Source: Candidatus Aenigmatarchaeota archaeon (GTDB lineage Archaea > EX4484-52 > B79-G9). Taken from it: a DNA stretch of 10,430 nucleotides. The position numbers were made by a program, and so were the translations under genes. The DNA is taken from the NCBI GenBank assembly GCA_023139785.1, contig JAGLMX010000008.1, positions 1-10,430 of the forward strand, given 5' to 3'. The notes under the pieces are model-generated. The model was not told the origin of the DNA and made no database searches. It saw nothing but the letters and a program-made list of their open reading frames with translations. This document shows, in pieces, positions 7,301 through 10,430 of this stretch (within the stretch, counting starts at the first letter, position 1; every line of letters begins with the position of its first letter).

Positions 7301-10300
7301 TGATAGTCAACTTTACCGGCGCGGACTTCAGCACCCCGCCAAACGCACACAACCTGACGAACATCAGTGTGGAAGAGTTGTTTGACGAAAAGCACGGCAG
7401 ACCAGTCAAAATGAAGTACGGGGAGAACTATACAGCAGTGTGCAGTTCGAACTTTTGCACTCTTGAGATGAATCTTTCCGGTCTGGCATCGGGCGAGTAC
7501 TTCACGAGATTCCGTATTGTTGATTACGATGGTGTGCCTAAGTCAGGCGAAGCATTTTTCAAGATACAGAATGTTGTCATAAGTGTTCCCACAATAGAAG
7601 AGGCATGGCTGTGGGAAACAGATACTGTGAGCAAAAAAGTGGACAACAATATTATGAGGGCAGAGTGGTCCGGTTGCGGGAACTCAAGAAACGATAATAC
7701 GGGAGAATATCTGTTCTGTGGTGACTACCATGATGGCTCACAACATATGTTCAACCTGAGTGTGCAAAATGTCACATATCAGAAGGAAATGTTTGGCTAT
7801 GTGCCTATGATGGATAGCTGGATGGCCGGACGGTTTGGTTCGCAGGCAAACAAGAGCCGGATGTGTCTGTATGCCAATGGATCTCATATGTGGATTAATG
7901 CCACGTTTGACGGCAACTGTAATTTGACGCAGACACAGCCTGTGGCACTTAACGGGATGTTTGAGGATGGCAATGGAGGGATATGGAGACTGGACGCGCT
8001 CGGGGATCAGAGTATCACAATCACAGGAAACAATACACTTTACAAGACAGGGGTGTTTATTAATACATCATATTCAAAGAGCGGCGTAGTCAAGCTTGGG
8101 CAGATTTCGGAGAGCCATATGGGTGCATATACGCCGCAGGGAAGAAAGGGAATTGACCTTGACGCTGACGGGTACACCAATGGAACAATGTATTTTGCTA
8201 TAACAGACAATGCATTGTCCGGGGTGTATGACACATTTTTCTTTTCAGCAGACGGGAACTTCACAACTCCGATTTCAGTGAATAATAATAACAGGACGGA
8301 ACGGGAATTCGGGAACAGCCAGTTGACATTGCTTAGCATAGACCCGCGCGCGCAGAGTTTGAGGTTCTACTCAAAACAGGTTGGTGACTGGGCGCACATG
8401 GGCGACATAAAGATGAGCAGTAATATGACGATACCGATTATTGTTTCTGCGCCTGACGGCACACCGAAAAGCGTTAATGTTTCTGTTACAGGATACAAAG
8501 ACATGAGTAATTGGCAGTTTACTCCAACAGCCCTTGTCACGAACCAAAATGTTACGGGCATAGGGGAACTTGTGTTCAACAGCAGCGATCTTGGAAGCAC
8601 GGGTGAATATGCTTTTGCGATAGAGGCCGCAGGGGGCAAGACAGAGGAATGGAAATGGCCAATGGCAACTGTGCGCGGCTTCCTTGTTGACGGGGATGTC
8701 GGAGAAGCTATGTATATCAGCAATTTCAATCAACTTGACATAAAATCCTTTAGGTGGGATACAGAGGGCGTCAAAATAGTGAGAATACAGCAGGATGCAA
8801 GAAACAGCACACCAGAATACCGTATTAATGGCGTGCTTGGAGATGTGTATGAGCGCAATCCTTGGGAGGAAGGCTGTGAATTCTTCGATGCCACAGGCAA
8901 TGTAACTGATCATGTTTTATCAAACCTTTTAATTTACGGTTTCCTCGGGCACCACACAGACAATCACGGGTATTTCTTTTACAATTCAACAGACGGCGTC
9001 CTTTACAGGAACGAAACCGACTGCTGGTTTAATGTCAGTGCAACCCAGACAACATACCAGATAGGAAGCTACATCACTATTGAAAAAGAGGGAACAAATT
9101 TTAATGCGAGTATTTTAACAATTGACCGGAATATGTACAATTATGAGAACCGCACAGATGAGGATGTGTTTTTCGGGAACACCAGCCATTGCCACAGTTT
9201 TGATAATACGCCTGTCAGTGCTGTGTTCAGTGTTTCAAACACGACAGACACGGTGTTATCTGCGGCATACAACTATACTTCATCGACAATCTGCATAAAT
9301 TCCACGGCACAGACCAATTCAACTTACAACATTACTTATCAGACAGTCGGCAGGAGCTGGAGAGCCGATTTCGGTGTAGCAGGAGTGGATGCATCGGTTA
9401 TCTTGCCTATGGCTAATGACCAAAATAACATTCAGTGGGCGTTGCAGTGGGGGTACATGCAGAATGTGAGCATATTCGGCACATATTATGACATAATACT
9501 TGCAAATGACACATATAATTACCAGAGGTGTTCTCTTGAGGCATCTTCTGACGGACAGTGCGCAAAAAAGGCATGGATGGTTTCGACCGCTATAGGCAAC
9601 TTTTCAGACCCGCAGACAAAGGGAGTAATAATCGGTGAAAACTTTACTGATGACTTGTATCTTGCATCCGTCGGTCCCAATGACGGAGACGGAATAAGTG
9701 TCGGAAACTTTTCAGGGCTTGAGCTTAATCAGCTTCCAAGTATAGGTATGTTGCCTCTTGCTGACAATACTGCAAGTTATTTCGCTGTGCTGAATGAAAC
9801 CGTTTTGGGTTATGATTTAGACAAGAACGCTAGCACGAATAAGACATTTTACATGCTGGCATTTGACTCAGATTTTAATGGCGAGCAGAAGCTGACCAGC
9901 AACCTGATTGATGATGACCTGGAGCTGATGCACGGCTCGCTTAACATCGAGGGCACTGAGACACCTTATGATTTCACAGGGGCGGAAAGCGGAACTGACG
10001 AGCGTTGGGGCGGGCTGCCGACAGGTATCTATGGTGGCCATGCATCTTTTGGCGAGGAAAACAACAATATGACTGATGAACAGCGCCCAAGCTGGAACGT
10101 TCCTTTGTTCAACAGCACTGACAAGATGGTGCTTAGGAAACATGCATGGAGAATTAATGAAACCCAGCCTGTAGATATTCTGCTTAAGATTTTCAGCTTT
10201 GACCAGACACCAATACAGGGAGCAAACCTGAGCGTGACAAAGGTAGCAAGGGCAAGTTGGTTTGGATTCAGTGAGCTGGAAAAAGACACAGATTATTCTG

Positions 10301-10430
10301 TGATTACAACACACAATGTTACTGACCAGTATGGCTACGGCCTGTTGAAGGTATCGCCTGCGACTTCATGGCAGACTAATGCAAATTATCAGGTCGTCAT
10401 GAATATAGAAACGCTGCAGGGAAACGAGAC
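4300..10430 (+). CDS. Giant secreted, sequon-rich surface glycoprotein (partial, S-layer/adhesin-like)
   Basis: The frame stays open from ATG 4300 to the right edge: 2,043 complete codons and no stop, so the protein is larger still. An N-terminal signal peptide (about 1-30) sends it out of the cell. A hand count finds about 80 N-x-S/T sequons, roughly one per 26 residues, spread over the whole length. At least nine segments between residues 98 and 1463 end in a similar strand pair, sGxY followed 15-25 residues later by FxV, as in Ig-like or fibronectin-like beta-sandwich modules. An Asp-rich stretch at 199-209 and DLDADGYTNGT at 1286-1296 resemble calcium-binding loops. Cysteines are few and often paired, for example C765-T-D-C768. 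Residues about 1958-2020 (TPIQGANLSV, TDQYGYGLLKV) resemble a carboxypeptidase-regulatory or invasin-type Ig module. No catalytic domain or membrane anchor is seen; an anchor could lie past the edge. S-layer or adhesin function is inferred from architecture; I do not recognise a named family. Confidence 0.88.
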   Translation, partial: MTKIYSPSKIACLVFAVIVVGALMAGVAHASISTTTNQITYVWGDSLVVTGTLSSVSAISVSAIIYNSTGVVATLATTSSGDSANTFSVSTAINSTHAAGDYVAVITGGTDSMNMSFRVIPSRVIMELYPVKSGDDIINISTTTEITAGGALGGNFTELLQLSKTNKIHYGNSSIGGKLYYFVLVDQTNASSYDRLYIDDDKDFSLYNDTEDNATCPDVEYQALKRSSVFSNGTGSADFKYVVGDIEHTTGDKILLWKVPENRPNTDESTNFIILTKNDTNMISTSVKVEVINSIGQNVTSIYYSTSSQFGWLNVSVPPLSSGTYSVKLNNSMASLTFSVEAFEMFATIADLSGSPAYSFSPDSKVRLLVTSKNSTGSFNLSSFTATLYYPNGTTLSKSKSDFTVSADGVYTIDYDLSGASTGMYGVSVTGTDASGNTQGASTGFEVKSVDFQAEAINTKYIEDADSAGAMVNAFPPLSNVTLMTFLSNISAGGMSAKGSEDDMPGLINPGNCSSVVTLTEITDENGVAYSPSYQVMNLSDALDYLDISGEQPPPGFLSQCMVIFTAPNMSGSVYRAKIKINYNGEEKHTGVTFGVQRLLARGDTVDFKGDDFSFFAPNSTVRIKLKVTDLVTDEELPSENITSAKIIELQRVFPTFSDLLANSTLRDSLNENMVNGTINFTSPVDEGFYIMKFRFTASVNGTVESGIGDAFFMLKKYMVWGELSGAEDGSWYVKQGQNISLSVTVLDIDKAQSVFGGYSSQKTCTDCGGFVVNVSEVRNDQQFKMVTDYTVQVGTIINVTNPVATLTIVPGSNMQPGWYSIDLSVTNPATNATYFGWGWFEVRNFWVDLMKVKWDNGNYTMSESEGHSSTYPVGDDITFAVMAKEPSMPDLLSPDTVTVESVQWFVGWPPVPVSGYSASAELSSVLMCMGSENCQSMPAYVVTISDIPQDKQGDFQANVKVTIDGVSDIGSFWFDVSSYQAETEYRMDSWPPLYSNEEKLIVNFTGADFSTPPNAHNLTNISVEELFDEKHGRPVKMKYGENYTAVCSSNFCTLEMNLSGLASGEYFTRFRIVDYDGVPKSGEAFFKIQNVVISVPTIEEAWLWETDTVSKKVDNNIMRAEWSGCGNSRNDNTGEYLFCGDYHDGSQHMFNLSVQNVTYQKEMFGYVPMMDSWMAGRFGSQANKSRMCLYANGSHMWINATFDGNCNLTQTQPVALNGMFEDGNGGIWRLDALGDQSITITGNNTLYKTGVFINTSYSKSGVVKLGQISESHMGAYTPQGRKGIDLDADGYTNGTMYFAITDNALSGVYDTFFFSADGNFTTPISVNNNNRTEREFGNSQLTLLSIDPRAQSLRFYSKQVGDWAHMGDIKMSSNMTIPIIVSAPDGTPKSVNVSVTGYKDMSNWQFTPTALVTNQNVTGIGELVFNSSDLGSTGEYAFAIEAAGGKTEEWKWPMATVRGFLVDGDVGEAMYISNFNQLDIKSFRWDTEGVKIVRIQQDARNSTPEYRINGVLGDVYERNPWEEGCEFFDATGNVTDHVLSNLLIYGFLGHHTDNHGYFFYNSTDGVLYRNETDCWFNVSATQTTYQIGSYITIEKEGTNFNASILTIDRNMYNYENRTDEDVFFGNTSHCHSFDNTPVSAVFSVSNTTDTVLSAAYNYTSSTICINSTAQTNSTYNITYQTVGRSWRADFGVAGVDASVILPMANDQNNIQWALQWGYMQNVSIFGTYYDIILANDTYNYQRCSLEASSDGQCAKKAWMVSTAIGNFSDPQTKGVIIGENFTDDLYLASVGPNDGDGISVGNFSGLELNQLPSIGMLPLADNTASYFAVLNETVLGYDLDKNASTNKTFYMLAFDSDFNGEQKLTSNLIDDDLELMHGSLNIEGTETPYDFTGAESGTDERWGGLPTGIYGGHASFGEENNNMTDEQRPSWNVPLFNSTDKMVLRKHAWRINETQPVDILLKIFSFDQTPIQGANLSVTKVARASWFGFSELEKDTDYSVITTHNVTDQYGYGLLKVSPATSWQTNANYQVVMNIETLQGNE
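4591..8688 (+). repeat. Recurrent beta-sandwich end signature in the surface protein (at least nine copies)
   Basis: The pattern (S/P/E/Q)G-x-(Y/F) followed by alternating hydrophobic residues and then (F)-x-(V/I/L) recurs with anchor aromatics at residues 102, 325, 425, 690, 820, 956, 1067, 1310 and 1437. Closing motifs include FRV 117-119, FSV 338-340, FEV 445-447, FEV 841-843, FDV 975-977, FKI 1087-1089 and FLV 1461-1463; the copy at 1310 is incomplete. Spacing is irregular (about 100-245 residues) and sequence identity is low, so these are diverged domains rather than recent duplications. Confidence 0.6.

Noticed and set aside
8371..8913. A 180-codon minus-strand open frame antisense to the surface-protein gene
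   Set aside because: It lacks a promoter or ribosome-binding site and recognisable domains, and it lies wholly opposite a strongly supported coding frame. It is a by-product of the codon use there.
9868..10314. A 148-codon minus-strand open frame near the right edge
   Set aside because: Same situation: antisense to the open surface-protein frame, with no family signature and no initiation signals.

Overview
The window is archaeal chromosomal DNA. The evidence is TATA boxes about 25 bp upstream of predicted transcription starts (some giving leaderless genes), Shine-Dalgarno motifs of the AGGTGA/GGAG type, frequent AUA isoleucine codons, a tungsten aldehyde:ferredoxin oxidoreductase-type protein, and a giant secreted protein rich in N-glycosylation sequons. 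The lineage cannot be fixed from this stretch; a DPANN-type or other poorly cultured archaeon is a guess.

Layout. (1) 1-332, minus: the N-terminal part of a divergent aldehyde:ferredoxin oxidoreductase-family protein, running off the left edge, with a leaderless promoter. (2) About 381-3130, minus: an AT-rich island (about 30% GC in sampled lines, against about 50% in the flanking genes). It encodes a compact type II restriction-modification operon in the order 56-residue ribbon-helix-helix (RHH) protein, N6-adenine methyltransferase, PstI/BsuBI-type endonuclease. The three genes overlap or nearly abut and each has its own ribosome-binding site. One TATA box drives them, followed by a three-unit operator-like repeat with exact 10-bp spacing. 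(3) 3304-4056, minus: a complete TatD-family metal-dependent nuclease gene. (4) 4057-4299: a divergent promoter region. (5) 4300-10430, plus: an uninterrupted reading frame of more than 2,043 codons with a signal peptide. It encodes a very large surface glycoprotein that continues past the right edge.

The island looks like a horizontally acquired defence cassette placed between two resident co-oriented genes. Making the regulator and methyltransferase before the nuclease fits the need to protect host DNA first. The most unusual points are the RHH regulator with its phased operator in place of the usual helix-turn-helix C protein, the giant sequon-rich protein with at least nine recurring beta-sandwich-like signatures, and the divergent oxidoreductase N-terminus. 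No tRNA, rRNA, CRISPR array, transposase or clear attachment site was seen.
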